A DNA stretch of 64,000 nucleotides, taken from assembly GCF_900312745.1 (NCBI RefSeq), contig NZ_OMPD01000014.1, forward strand, positions 2,170,001 to 2,234,000, written 5' to 3'. The stretch comes from Aquimarina sp. AU58. GTDB taxonomy: Bacteria > Bacteroidota > Bacteroidia > Flavobacteriales > Flavobacteriaceae. The notes below the pieces were generated by a model. It saw nothing but the letters and a program-made list of their open reading frames with translations. It was not told the origin of the DNA and searched no databases. Shown here piece by piece: positions 9,498-20,400 of this stretch. Position numbers and translations under genes: made by a program. Position 1 is the stretch's first letter. Each line of letters begins with the position of its first letter.

Positions 9498-9564
9498 AAA
9501 AAAAAATAAAAAAAATATTCCTCAGTCCCGAAAAATGGGACTCATTACTCGTATTCTTGTACTG
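9498..9564 (+). repeat. repeat R1 (A-rich tract, AGTCCC hairpin, GTATTCTTGTACT)
   Basis: One of three copies of a ~67-bp element in the window. Order: A-rich tract, TATTCC, a hairpin AGTCCC-GAAAAAT-GGGACT, a short spacer, then GTATTCTTGTACT. R3 (43887-43953) is in the same orientation and R2 (41897-41961) is inverted and sits just upstream of the integrase gene. The TATTCTTG inside it (9552-9559) is a one-mismatch match to the TAnnTTTG -7 box. Confidence 0.8.
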
Positions 9565-9904
9565 TAATAAATAATTAGAGAGTATTACCTGGTATAGGAG
9601 AAGCAATTTTGAAGAAAGCGATACATTTTATAAAGTAGCACATTCAGAACTTCTTTATTTAGATTAGACTTTGATATTGTAGTATCTAAAACTAATGTAA
9701 TAACTCTTTCACTAATGCAAAGAAATTTTAGATAACAGGTATAGTTTTTATGTAGTGATGTTAGATTATTATTACTTAATAGATTTAAATAAAATTTTAA
9801 GAGATGAAGTATTTTTTTAAGTGTTTAACATTCAATTATTTTACTGTTTTTTACTTAAAAACATCAATTCTGTTAAAGATAAGTTAACCATAAATTGTTT
9901 TATT

Positions 9905-9929
9905 TTGATTTGAAAAAATAGTATGTTTG
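9905..9929 (+). promoter_or_regulatory. promoter with -7 box TATGTTTG for the LRR/RHS island
   Basis: TATGTTTG at 9922-9929 followed by CCC is a perfect TAnnTTTG match. TTG triplets lie upstream at 9905-9907 and 9895-9897, with spacers a little shorter or longer than ideal. It is the best promoter candidate for the genes starting at 10167. Confidence 0.5.
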
Positions 9930-10166
9930 CCCGAGCAATAAGATTAATATAAAACCCCATTAATTTTAATGCTAGTCCTACAAATAATTTCATAAATATT
10001 AAAAAGAATATTGCTTAGAAATATATGCTTAAGTGCTTGTTTTTAAGTGGTTTGTCTTGATTTTTGCTGATAGCGTTAAGTTGTTGGGTAGGGAGATATT
10101 TGGCTTATTTTAAAACCGTTTTTGACATTAATAAAAAGTAACTAACTGACTAAAAATAAAAAATAA

Positions 10167-13100
10167 ATGAAGCAGATAAAAGCACGCCTTGGTGATTCTA
10201 TTGCATTTGTCTTAACAGTATTTTTAACTCTTGTTTTAACATTTCCTTTACTGGCTCAAGTTTCTTCAACAGAACGCCAGGCATTAATAGATTTTTATAA
10301 TGCCACTAATGGAAATAATTGGAAAAATACGATAGAGGGAAATCAACCTTGGTTGATTAATGACCCTAATTCTTTAGTAAGTGATTGGTATGGTGTTACA
10401 ATACTTAATGATAAAGTTACCAAATTAAGTTTTTTTAAAAATAATCTAACTGGTACTCTGCCAAACTCAATAGGAGATTTATCTTCTATAAATCAATTAA
10501 TACTTAGTGGTAATGATATTGGAGGGGAATTACCTGCAAGCTTGGGGCAAATGACAGGGTTACAATCACTTCATTTGAGTGGCAATGAATTTTCTGGTGC
10601 AATACCAATAGCAGCATTATTAAATGCACCAGGTTTGTCACGTTTATATTTTGATGGTAATAATTTTTCAGGTACGATTCCACCTCAATTGGGGCAACTA
10701 GCAAATCTTACGTTTATTAATATGAGCTATAATCAGTTAACAGGAACGATTCCGGTTGAACTGGCACAGCTTTCAAAATTAGGATCTTTATACTTATCAA
10801 ATAATAAACTTACAGGGACTATACCACAAGAATTAGGACAATTAGCTAGTCTTCAAAAACTTTCCTTGGCAAGTAATGAACTTACAGGAGTTATTCCTGA
10901 AAGTCTAGCTTTATTAACCAACCTGGGATCTCTATCACTAGGTGGTAACCAACTTACAGGAACTATTCCTCCACAATTAGGGCAGTTATCAAAATTATAT
11001 GCTCTAAGTCTAAACAATAATAATTTAACCGGGACATTACCATCAGAACTAGGACAATTAGTAAATATGAAACGTCTTTATGTTTCTGATAATCAAATAT
11101 CTGGTGGTGTACCTTCTAGTTTTGGGCAGATGTCAAAATTAGAAAATTTGCAATTAGGAAAGAATCAACTTACCGGTAGCATTCCTTCAGAAATGGGATT
11201 ATTGTCTAATGTGGTGAGAATTGGCTTGTCCAGTAATAAAATTAGCGGTAACATACCATCAGAACTAGGTCAATTAACAAAAATAGAGCATATTCACTTT
11301 CATAATAATGACTTAACCGGTTCGATTCCTATATCATTTAAACAATTGGTTAATTTAAAAGCATTATACCTTTATAATAATAGCCTTTCTGGCAAAATTC
11401 CAACAGAAATAAGTACGTTACCCAAGCTAAGTAATTTTGGGATTTCGGGTAATCAATTTGTGTTTTCTGATTTCCAACCTGAGTTCGCTGCATACCAAGC
11501 AAACTTATCTAGTTTTACTTATAATAACCAGAAAAATGCGGATGTCGAAGAAACACTTAGCGCATCTATAGGAGGGAGCGTTACATTAACATCAAACGTA
11601 TTTACAAATTCTAATAATACATATCAGTGGTATAAGGGAACTACCATTATTCCTGGAGCAACTAATAAAGAGTATACAATTGCAAATGTAAGCGAAACTG
11701 ATGCAGGAGTTTACAAACTGCTTGTTAAAAACAGTGTGGTAACAGGACTTAGTATCTATCGTAATAACATAACATTATCGGTAACTCAGGCAGCAGATAA
11801 TGCTTGCGAGGTTTCTGCATCAGAAAGACAGGCTTTGGTAGATTTATATAATAGTACCGATGGTGCTAATTGGACAAATACACAGGCCAATAACAGACCA
11901 TGGTTGGTTAATGATCCTAACTCTCCTGTTTGTGACTGGGCAGGTGTTACAGTTACCAATGGAAAAGTAACAAAATTGTCTTTATCATATAACGGATTGA
12001 AGGGGACAATTCCTGCATCTTTTGGAAACTTAACACATTTAACTTTTGTTAACCTTACTATTAATAAATTATCAGGCTCTTTACCAGATTCAATAAGTAG
12101 TTTGGTAAATGTAGAAACATTTACTGTTGAGCGTAATGCTATGACGGGCACTATTCCTACATCTATTGGTAGTATGGTTGCATTGAAGATTTTAAACCTG
12201 GGCTCTAACCAATTTTCTGGAGGAATCCCTGTGTCATTACAAAATCTTACGAACTTAACAGCATTAAGTTTATTTCGAAATACTCTTACCGGTTCGATTC
12301 CAGCCGAGTTAGGAAATTTATCTAATCTGGAATATCTTAATTTGTTTAGCAATCAACTTACAGGAGTAATTCCAGCTTCTATTGGTAATTTGTCTAAGCT
12401 AAAGAAGTTGATGTTATATATTAACCGCTTAGAAGGACCAATGCCTTCAGAATTGGGTAATTTATTGAGTTTAGAAGAACTCCATTTTGAGCGTAATACT
12501 ATCACTGGTTCAATTCCAGTATCTTTTGGAAATTTATCATCTCTACAATACTTAAATCTTGGTAACAACTCATTAAGTGGTAGTATCCCAAAAGAATTAG
12601 GTAATTTATCTAATTTGACAAAACTATATCTTTTCTGGAATAAATTAGAAGGTGAAATTCCTTTAGAATTAGGTAATCTAACGAAGATAGAAGTTTTAAG
12701 TTTTACCAGAAATTTACTTACTGGAGCAATTCCGGCTTCTATAGGTCAGTTACCTGGTTTAACGAATTTGGGATTAGGTATAAATGAGTTTTCAGGAAGT
12801 ATTCCATCAGGATTATCAAGTTTGACATCTTCAGATATTTTAAATTCATTAAGTTTTGAGAGTAATAATTTTGTTTTTAGTGATTTTGAATCAGATTTTA
12901 CTACCTATAAGAGTAATTTAACCACGTTTACTTATCTCACACAAGGTAAAGTAGATCAGGCAGAGACTTTATCTGTAGCTGCTAATGGTAGTATTACTTT
13001 ATCGAGTACAGCATTAACCAGTACGAATAACAGTTATCAATGGTATAAAGATGGAGTAGCAATTACAGGAGCTACCAATAAGGATTTGGTTATCTCTAAT

Positions 13101-16100
13101 ACTACAGATGCCGATGCAGGGGTATATCATTTTACAGCCACTAATAGTATTGTTACAGATTTAACATTAACACGTAATCCGATAACCTTATCAATTGGTA
13201 CTGGAGATACATGTGGAGTATCTGCATCAGAAAGACAGGCTTTGGTAGATTTATATAATAGTACCGATGGTGCTAATTGGCGTAATAATGCCAATTGGGT
13301 AACTGATACTCCTGTTTGTGACTGGACAGGAGTTACAGTTACCGATGGAAAAGTTACTGGTCTATATATATTTGACAATGCACTTAACGGAGAGCTACCA
13401 GCCTCTATAGGAGATTTAGTTCACCTTACTTCAATATCAATTACAAGACATGGACGCTTAACAGGTCGTATTCCGACAACAATTGGTAATTGGACCAATA
13501 TTAAACAGATAGACTTTAATGCAAATAAGCTTACCGGCCCAATCCCTACAGAATTGGGGACTTTATCAGCCTTAGAAAATATTAACTTATTTAGGAATAC
13601 CCTTAGTGGTACAATTCCACCTTCATTAGGTGGTTTGCCAAACTTAGTCCATTTAACATTAGCAGAAAATGGATTAACCGGTTCAATTCCTGTATCATTG
13701 TCAAACTTATTAAATTTAAAGACGTTAAATTTTTTCCAGAATTCTTTAACTGGAGCTATCCCTGTAGAATTAGGTAATCTAAGCAAACTAGAAACATTAA
13801 ACCTAGCAAGAAATGGCCTTAGTGGTAGTATTCCTTCTTCTTTAGGAGGGTTAAGTAATTTAACAGGATTATCTTTAAATGCGAATAACCTCACTGGCTC
13901 GATTCCTTCAGAATTAGGTAATCTTTCTAAATTAACAGGCCTTAATCTATTCAGAAATAGTCTTAGTGGTTCAATCCCTGTATCATTAGGGCAATTATCG
14001 AATTTGACATTTTTATCTATAGAAGACAATAAAATCACAGGAGAGATACCATCTGCTTTAGGTAATTTATTAAAACTGGAAAAGCTGTATTTGTCTACTA
14101 ATCAAATTACGGGCTCTATTCCTTCAAGTATTGGTAGTTTGGCAGGATTAAAAACTCTAGAGCTTTTGCGCAATCAATTGTCGGGAGTAGTACCTTCTGG
14201 TTTAGCAGTATTAGCAACCAATGATATATTGAACAGCTTTGGTTTTAGTACTAATAATTTTGTTTTTAGTGATTTCGAATCAGATTTTACTACGTATAAA
14301 AATAATATAACAGGTTTTGCTTATCTCACACAAGGTAAAGTAGATCAAACAGAGGCTTTATCTGTAGCTGCCAACGGTAGTATTACTTTATCGAGTATAG
14401 CATTAACCAGTGCAAATAACAGTTATCAATGGTATAAAGATGGAGTAGCAATTACGGGAGCTACCAGTAAAGATTTGGTTATCTCTAATGCTACAGATGC
14501 CGATGCAGGGGTATATCATTTTACAGCTACTAATAGTATCGTTACAGATTTAACATTAACACGTAATCCGATCACTTTATCAATTGGTACTGGAGACATA
14601 TGTGGAGTATCTGCAGCCGAGCGTCAGGCCTTGATAGATTTGTATAATAGTACCGATGGTGCTAATTGGACGAATATAACAGCAAATAATAAACCTTGGC
14701 TGGTTACTGATCCAGCTTCTAAAGTATGCGATTGGTACGGGGTTACTGTAACCGAAGGTAAAGTGACAGAATTAGAACTTGATAATAATAATTTGATAGG
14801 TACCATTCCAAACTCCATATCTGATTTATCAAATTTGAAATCTTTGTCCTTAAATAAGAACACTATTTCAGGAAGTATTCCTAATACAATAGGAGGATTG
14901 GTAAACTTAACGAATTTATCTATCGACAATAATAAGTTAACAGGTACAATTCCTGCATCTATTTCTGGTTTATCGAAATTAACCAATCTTTCTTTATTTT
15001 TAAATAGATTGAGCGGTACAATTCCTTCAGAGTTAGGTAGTTTGTCGAATTTGAAGGTTATTCATATTGGTCTTAATCAGTTTCAAGGCCAGATACCATC
15101 AAGTTTAGGAAACTTATCTGAGCTTACATATTTATATTTAAGTAATAATAAGCTAGAAGGAGAAATTCCTGTAGAAATAAGTAATCTAATAAACCTACAA
15201 ACCTTAGAGATTTCTAATAATAGTTTTACAGGTACAATCCCTAGTCAAATATCTAATTTTGCAAATCTTCTTCACTTTAGATTTAAAGGTAATGGTTTTG
15301 TATTTAATAGTTTTGAAACAGAGCATCTTGCATACAAATCAAAACTTACAAATTATATATTCTCTCCCCAGGACAAAGTAGATCAAACAGAGACTTTATC
15401 TGTAGCTGCCAATGGTAGTATTACATTATCTAGTACAGTATTAACAAGTACAAATAACAGCTATCAGTGGTATAAGGATGGTACAGCAATTACAGGAGCT
15501 ACCAGTAAAGATTTGATTATCTCTAATGCTACAGATGCAGATGCTGGGGTATACCATTTTACAGCTACTAATAGTGTAATAACAGATCTTACATTAACCC
15601 GTAACCCGATTACTCTAGAGATTACAACGGCGGTAAATGAACTTGAGGTTACGATAAATACGAAAGATCTTCCAAATTCTGAATTTGATATTGTATCGGG
15701 TAGTACAACAATACCAGGTGTAATAAGTGGGAATGCGGATAGCGAAACACTTGTTAATCTTGGAGCCAATACCGGAGAGAATAAAACGGTTCTTATTAAT
15801 GTAAAACCTTCTCAAAATACAGGAGCACTTCATCTAAGATTTATAGCAAATACTAGCGGTATCTCGAATGTACAGGTATCCAGTGGAGGTAATTGGCTGG
15901 ATTTCTCACCCGAGTTTTATCGTATAGAAGGGAGTACAATATATTTCATGAATAAAAAAACTGCTCTGGTTGTACCGTTTACTATAAATCTAATTAATGG
16001 AGTACAGTACGATTCTTCGGTACCATTAACCATCAATGTTAATAACAGTATTGATCTTACCGGAGCGACTGTAGAGATTTTTTCTCCCTCAAATGCTAAT

Positions 16101-16259
16101 ATAGTTGTTCAGCCAAGTGCTAGTATTAATGGTTTTATCTTAGATACAACATTAACAGAAGCAGGATCCTATACGTTTATCATGAAAATTCAGAATAAAT
16201 CCTTTAAAGGACATTTTCTGGTAGCCGGATCTGGTCAAACAGGAAATGGTTCATTTTAA
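10167..16259 (+). CDS. giant modular leucine-rich-repeat / Ig-like surface protein
   Basis: A 2030-aa exported protein, probably an adhesin or ligand-binding surface protein. A signal peptide (hydrophobic core then LLAQVSS) is followed by four modules. Each begins with a plant-type LRR cap (ERQALVDLYNSTDGANW ... CDWYGVTV), starting near residues 35, 546, 1015 and 1478. Then come runs of 24-residue LRRs of the form GxIPxxLGNLxxLxxLxLxxN, and an Ig-like domain with the motif YQWYKDG and DADAGVYHFTATNS. The last about 210 residues are a beta-rich region ending in AGSYTFIMKIQNKSFKG, which resembles a type IX secretion C-terminal domain, though not decisively. Ig domains and LRR caps are nearly identical between modules even at DNA level. 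It opens the island upstream of the RHS genes, 38 bp before the OmpH-like gene. Confidence 0.85.
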   Translation: MKQIKARLGDSIAFVLTVFLTLVLTFPLLAQVSSTERQALIDFYNATNGNNWKNTIEGNQPWLINDPNSLVSDWYGVTILNDKVTKLSFFKNNLTGTLPNSIGDLSSINQLILSGNDIGGELPASLGQMTGLQSLHLSGNEFSGAIPIAALLNAPGLSRLYFDGNNFSGTIPPQLGQLANLTFINMSYNQLTGTIPVELAQLSKLGSLYLSNNKLTGTIPQELGQLASLQKLSLASNELTGVIPESLALLTNLGSLSLGGNQLTGTIPPQLGQLSKLYALSLNNNNLTGTLPSELGQLVNMKRLYVSDNQISGGVPSSFGQMSKLENLQLGKNQLTGSIPSEMGLLSNVVRIGLSSNKISGNIPSELGQLTKIEHIHFHNNDLTGSIPISFKQLVNLKALYLYNNSLSGKIPTEISTLPKLSNFGISGNQFVFSDFQPEFAAYQANLSSFTYNNQKNADVEETLSASIGGSVTLTSNVFTNSNNTYQWYKGTTIIPGATNKEYTIANVSETDAGVYKLLVKNSVVTGLSIYRNNITLSVTQAADNACEVSASERQALVDLYNSTDGANWTNTQANNRPWLVNDPNSPVCDWAGVTVTNGKVTKLSLSYNGLKGTIPASFGNLTHLTFVNLTINKLSGSLPDSISSLVNVETFTVERNAMTGTIPTSIGSMVALKILNLGSNQFSGGIPVSLQNLTNLTALSLFRNTLTGSIPAELGNLSNLEYLNLFSNQLTGVIPASIGNLSKLKKLMLYINRLEGPMPSELGNLLSLEELHFERNTITGSIPVSFGNLSSLQYLNLGNNSLSGSIPKELGNLSNLTKLYLFWNKLEGEIPLELGNLTKIEVLSFTRNLLTGAIPASIGQLPGLTNLGLGINEFSGSIPSGLSSLTSSDILNSLSFESNNFVFSDFESDFTTYKSNLTTFTYLTQGKVDQAETLSVAANGSITLSSTALTSTNNSYQWYKDGVAITGATNKDLVISNTTDADAGVYHFTATNSIVTDLTLTRNPITLSIGTGDTCGVSASERQALVDLYNSTDGANWRNNANWVTDTPVCDWTGVTVTDGKVTGLYIFDNALNGELPASIGDLVHLTSISITRHGRLTGRIPTTIGNWTNIKQIDFNANKLTGPIPTELGTLSALENINLFRNTLSGTIPPSLGGLPNLVHLTLAENGLTGSIPVSLSNLLNLKTLNFFQNSLTGAIPVELGNLSKLETLNLARNGLSGSIPSSLGGLSNLTGLSLNANNLTGSIPSELGNLSKLTGLNLFRNSLSGSIPVSLGQLSNLTFLSIEDNKITGEIPSALGNLLKLEKLYLSTNQITGSIPSSIGSLAGLKTLELLRNQLSGVVPSGLAVLATNDILNSFGFSTNNFVFSDFESDFTTYKNNITGFAYLTQGKVDQTEALSVAANGSITLSSIALTSANNSYQWYKDGVAITGATSKDLVISNATDADAGVYHFTATNSIVTDLTLTRNPITLSIGTGDICGVSAAERQALIDLYNSTDGANWTNITANNKPWLVTDPASKVCDWYGVTVTEGKVTELELDNNNLIGTIPNSISDLSNLKSLSLNKNTISGSIPNTIGGLVNLTNLSIDNNKLTGTIPASISGLSKLTNLSLFLNRLSGTIPSELGSLSNLKVIHIGLNQFQGQIPSSLGNLSELTYLYLSNNKLEGEIPVEISNLINLQTLEISNNSFTGTIPSQISNFANLLHFRFKGNGFVFNSFETEHLAYKSKLTNYIFSPQDKVDQTETLSVAANGSITLSSTVLTSTNNSYQWYKDGTAITGATSKDLIISNATDADAGVYHFTATNSVITDLTLTRNPITLEITTAVNELEVTINTKDLPNSEFDIVSGSTTIPGVISGNADSETLVNLGANTGENKTVLINVKPSQNTGALHLRFIANTSGISNVQVSSGGNWLDFSPEFYRIEGSTIYFMNKKTALVVPFTINLINGVQYDSSVPLTINVNNSIDLTGATVEIFSPSNANIVVQPSASINGFILDTTLTEAGSYTFIMKIQNKSFKGHFLVAGSGQTGNGSF
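12955..13283 (+). repeat. intragenic repeat unit 1 (Ig domain plus next LRR cap)
   Basis: About 330 bp covering the second Ig-like domain and the start of module 3. It is nearly identical (by eye above 90 percent) to 14343-14672, and its end (ERQALVDLYN codons) is identical to 11819-11870. The high DNA identity suggests recent duplication or gene conversion. Confidence 0.75.
14343..14672 (+). repeat. intragenic repeat unit 2 (Ig domain plus next LRR cap)
   Basis: Second near-identical copy of the Ig/cap unit, 1388 bp downstream of the first in the same frame. A third, more diverged Ig copy lies at about 15388-15612. Confidence 0.75.
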
Positions 16260-16297
16260 AAAACAATAATTCATAATTACTTATAAAATTAAATAAG

Positions 16298-16849
16298 GTG
16301 AAAATAAATAATAAAATACACTTTTTGATAACACTACTTATGTTGCTGGTCATCGCTTATTTATGCTTTCAGCAGTATAATGCAAAAAAAACCGTAATCG
16401 TAAATGCTCAGACAGTTTTAGAAAACTATCAGGGTTTTAAAGAGGCTCAGGACTTGTTCGAGATCAAAACCAAGGAGATGCAAGATACGTTCGAAAAACA
16501 AAAAAGTATGTATGAATCCAAATCTAATGAACTCGAGATTATTTCTGATAAATTATCTAATCAGGAAAGGATTGTAAAGAAAGGAGAACTAGAGGTTCTT
16601 AAAGCCAAAACGGTTCAGTTAGGTAAGGCAATCGAACAGAAAGTGATAGCTCAGGAAGAAGAATTGCTACAAGGCGTATATAATAAGATTAATGATTTTG
16701 TTAAACGCTATGCAGAAACTCATGATATTGATTTGATAGAAGGAATAACAAATTCTGGAAATATAATGTATGCATCTGATGCCATAGATATAACACAAGA
16801 CATTATAGAAGGACTAAATAAAGAATATGTTGAAGGGATTAAAGAATAG
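16298..16849 (+). CDS. OmpH/Skp-like periplasmic coiled-coil protein
   Basis: A 183-aa protein with one N-terminal hydrophobic segment (about residues 8-25) and a long helical, charged coiled coil (about 45-120), followed by a small OmpH-type end with NSGNIMYASDAIDITQDII. OmpH/Skp proteins are periplasmic chaperones for outer-membrane and exported proteins. The opening VIVNAQTVLENYQGFKEA is the standard OmpH beta strand. The start is GTG at 16298. Its place between an LRR surface protein and giant exported RHS proteins suggests a dedicated chaperone, which is inference. The next gene starts inside its last codons. Confidence 0.7.
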   Translation: MKINNKIHFLITLLMLLVIAYLCFQQYNAKKTVIVNAQTVLENYQGFKEAQDLFEIKTKEMQDTFEKQKSMYESKSNELEIISDKLSNQERIVKKGELEVLKAKTVQLGKAIEQKVIAQEEELLQGVYNKINDFVKRYAETHDIDLIEGITNSGNIMYASDAIDITQDIIEGLNKEYVEGIKE

Positions 16850-17447
16850 TATATACATTTTTCTGTTGATTGCTATGGGTTGTAGCTCTTCAATTAATAA
16901 TGAAAAAGAGCTTTTAAAGTGGTTAGGAGACCCAGATCATGGATTTATAAAAAAAACAAAAGCAAATGGGTTTTTATTATCAATGAAATATTTACCAGCA
17001 GAGTATCTAGCGCTTAATGAGATGAAAAAAGACAACAAAACTGATATGAAGGATTTTCAGATATATGTAGATAAGTTTAAAAATTCTAAAACTTTTTTGT
17101 TGACCATAAGCCATGATGAAGAAACAGTAAATGTGAGCAACTATGATGTTGCTAACCTTAGTGAATACGGGCAAAGGATAAGGGATTTAAGTTTCAATAT
17201 AAAAGAAGTATTGGTTTTAAAGACAAACTCTGGTAAAAAATATAATCCTGTTTTAACCACTATGGAAAATGCATATGAAATAGCTAATAAAAAGTCAATT
17301 TATATGGTGTTTTCAGACGATCAAAAAGAAATATTGAATTCAGAACAACTAGACATTGTATTTCAGGATACTTTTTTGGATACAGGAATAAGTCATTTTG
17401 TTTTTGAAAACGAAAAAATAAATAATCTACCAAATTTAAACTTTTAA
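16827..17447 (+). CDS. hypothetical lipoprotein in the RHS island
   Basis: A 206-aa protein with a short signal peptide ending in LLIAMGCSSS, a good lipobox. I do not recognise a domain. The body is a mix of charged residues and beta-like strands with no visible catalytic motif. It overlaps the OmpH-like gene by 23 bp and ends 12 bp before the SpvB-like giant gene, so it is probably translationally coupled and part of the same operon. It could be an accessory or anchoring factor for the large exported proteins. Confidence 0.6.
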   Translation: MLKGLKNSIYIFLLIAMGCSSSINNEKELLKWLGDPDHGFIKKTKANGFLLSMKYLPAEYLALNEMKKDNKTDMKDFQIYVDKFKNSKTFLLTISHDEETVNVSNYDVANLSEYGQRIRDLSFNIKEVLVLKTNSGKKYNPVLTTMENAYEIANKKSIYMVFSDDQKEILNSEQLDIVFQDTFLDTGISHFVFENEKINNLPNLNF

Positions 17448-17459
17448 TTAAGAGCACTT

Positions 17460-20400
17460 ATGATTTCAATACGTAAGAAAAATATTAAGATCATTACATA
17501 CTTTTTGTTATGTGATATGTTGATTGGAATTTTTGTACCATCAGTAGGTTCATTATATGCTTTAACATCAGGACCTGGTTCACCAGAATTTTCGAGTTTT
17601 GAACCCGTGGCAACTACAAATCTGGTGGATCCATTGTCGGGTAATTTTACGTATAACTTACCTGTAATTCAAATTCCTGGACCTGATGGCGGAGGATATG
17701 CAATGTCATTATCTTATCACAGCGGAACTTCATCAGAAGAAGAATCTTCATGGGTTGGACATGGTTGGACTTTAAACCCAGGAGCAATAAACACAAGTGT
17801 TCGAGGCTATCCCGATGAGTATAACAATGCACCTGTAGATGTGTATAACAAAACAAGGCCAAATTGGACAATGTCAGGTGTTGTAAAAGGAAATATTGAG
17901 ATTTTCAGTGCAGGTTTAAAAATAGGAGTTTCTGATTATGTGCGATATAATAATTATCAGGGAGTTTCGAGAACTACATCTATAGGATTGTCTAAAAGTT
18001 TTGCTAGCTTATCTCTTAATAGATCGGCTACGGGAGTCACCTATAGTGCAGCAATTAACCCTTATGCTCTTTTAGGTAACGGAGTTCCTGATTTATCTTA
18101 TGAAAAATCAAAAACTATAAAGAAAGCAGATAAAAATGACCCTACAAAAACAAAGTCATATAAAAGTGGATTTAAGGCTTCAATTAAAGGAGGAGGATCT
18201 TTTGATGTAGGATCTGCTTTTGGATTACAAACGTTTACAGATGTAGGACAGTCGGTTTCTTTAACAAAGCTTAAAGGAATGAATGTGAATTTAAGTTATG
18301 GAGGACAAGTTAATATAAGTACTGCACCTGTTGGATTTGAGGGAGGATATATTGGTTCATTTTCTATAAACCATTCTATAGCACATCGCATCTTGAATGC
18401 TTCGGGATATATGAAAGGTTCAAATGCAAGATCAGATTATTTTACAGAAAAGGCTCAACCTTTTGATAGACGTGATTTCTTTATTGGCGTTCCTTTTAGT
18501 ACACCCGATAATCATTTTCTATCTGGAGAAGGTTTATCTGGCGGGTTTCGTGCATTTGCAGATGGTCCAAGAACCTTTAGTAATGATGAAAATGTAAAGA
18601 ATAGAATGAAAACATATGGTGTAGGTATAGAAGGAATGATAGGTGCCAATGTTGGAGTAGGGGTAAATCTTTCTTTTGGGAGAAGTAAATCTGAAATGAA
18701 CTATTTTCCAGGAACTGGATCACATAGTAATCTAAAATACAGATTTTATGGAGATATGGGAGGTAAGGTAAATTTTGCTAATAATGATATTGCAAATGTA
18801 GAATTGGGTGCAAATCCTAATTTCTCAGGAGTAAAAGGGGTAAGTGACGCTGTTAAGGATGGAGGAAAGGCATTTTTAGATTCTGCTATTGACTCAAAAA
18901 TCAATACATCATCACATATCGAAAAATTAAGCACAGGAGGATACGAGATATTTAATGAAGGAGGAACTAAATACGAGTATTCACAACCGGTAATGGTTAG
19001 AAATACATCAAATCTTTCTTTTGGGATTGATGAAAATGATAACATAGAAAAAAATCATTTAGCATATACAACTACCTATTTGTCTGGTAATTACAAAGTA
19101 GATGTTTGTGAACAAGATCGGGTAACCGGTGAGGTAAGAGCTCTGCCACATGAAAATATCTCGTTATTAAAAGTCATTACGACTCCAGATTATATTGATC
19201 TTGGTACTGCAGGGGTAGATGATAGTGATTTTGGAGGATGGACTTCATTTGAGTATCATAAAAAGTACGGAGAGGCGAGTGAGAAAGGAAAATGGTATCG
19301 CTGGAGAACCCCTTACAATGGTCTTTTCTATAATAAAAATTCGATCTCTGATGTTAAAGACGATGCGGGTTTTGTGACTACAGGAGAGAAAGAAGTGTTT
19401 TTTCTTAAAAAAGTGGAAACAAAAACCCATGTGGCCTATTTTGTTACCAATACATCTAACGCTGCTAGATTTGGAGTTACCGGATCAGGAGCAAGTTATT
19501 TACGAGGATCACAAACCTCGAGGTTAGATGGTTTGGCAGCACAAGATTTAACAACAAATGAAGACCCTTCTTCTAAAAGTGCAAAAGCAAAAGGAACAGA
19601 TGAATTAGAATATCTTGAAAAAATAGTACTGTTTTCTAAAGCCAGACCAGATGTGCCATTGCAGGTAACTAATTTTCAGTATGATTATTCATTAGTTCAA
19701 AACTTACCAAATAATAAAAATGGAAATTATCCTAATAACAAAATCTCTGTAAATAGTGGGAAATTGACACTTAAAAAAGTATGGTCAGAATTTGAAGGAG
19801 TCGTAGACTCCAGAATCAGCTCATATAAATTTGGATATCAATATACATCTAATCATCAAATGGATGTTCAATATTCATTATCTGCTCAAAATCCAGATTA
19901 TGGTCCACATCTTTTAGATGCATGGGGATATAACCAATTTAATGTAAGAGGTAATGCAAATAGTGCAGAAAACAGACATCTTAATTTAATTACATGGCCA
20001 TATCAGGGAGATATTCCACAAAAACAATTTGACCCTGCAGCATGGCAGTTAAAACAGATAGTACTACCATCTGGAGGAGAAATTCTGGTAGAATATGAAA
20101 GTAAAGATTATTCGTATGTTCAAGATAGAGATGCTATGGCAATGGTACGCTTGTCAAGCGCTTCAAACACATATGATGACCCTACATATACTTTAGATTT
20201 ATCTGATATAGGAGGGTATTCTGATGGGTTATGTGAAAAAATTAATGAATATTTTCTAGAAGGAAAACCTGACGGTGGTGGTGAAATTGATGTTCGTAAA
20301 AGGATATATTTTAAACTATTATATGCATTAGAAGATAATAATCCCGATTTGTTAGGATGCCAATCAGAGTATATAACAGGATATGCAAAGATCTCAAAAG

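Larger units (their letters stand above)
9311..10166 (+). other. non-coding region with repeat R1 and an LRR-gene promoter
   Basis: An 856-bp AT-rich gap with no plausible ORF. It contains repeat R1 (9498-9564) and a consensus -7 box (9922-9929). Transcription from that box would give a leader of about 230 nt in front of the LRR gene. I see no known riboswitch in that leader. Confidence 0.6.

Noticed and set aside
11786..14038. Long reverse-strand ORFs inside the LRR gene
   Set aside because: They mirror the periodic LRR coding sequence and have repetitive, non-protein-like translations. No promoter or start context.
10500..15300. CRISPR-like periodicity in the LRR gene
   Set aside because: The 72-bp period is coding LRR repeats with degenerate units and a continuous reading frame.
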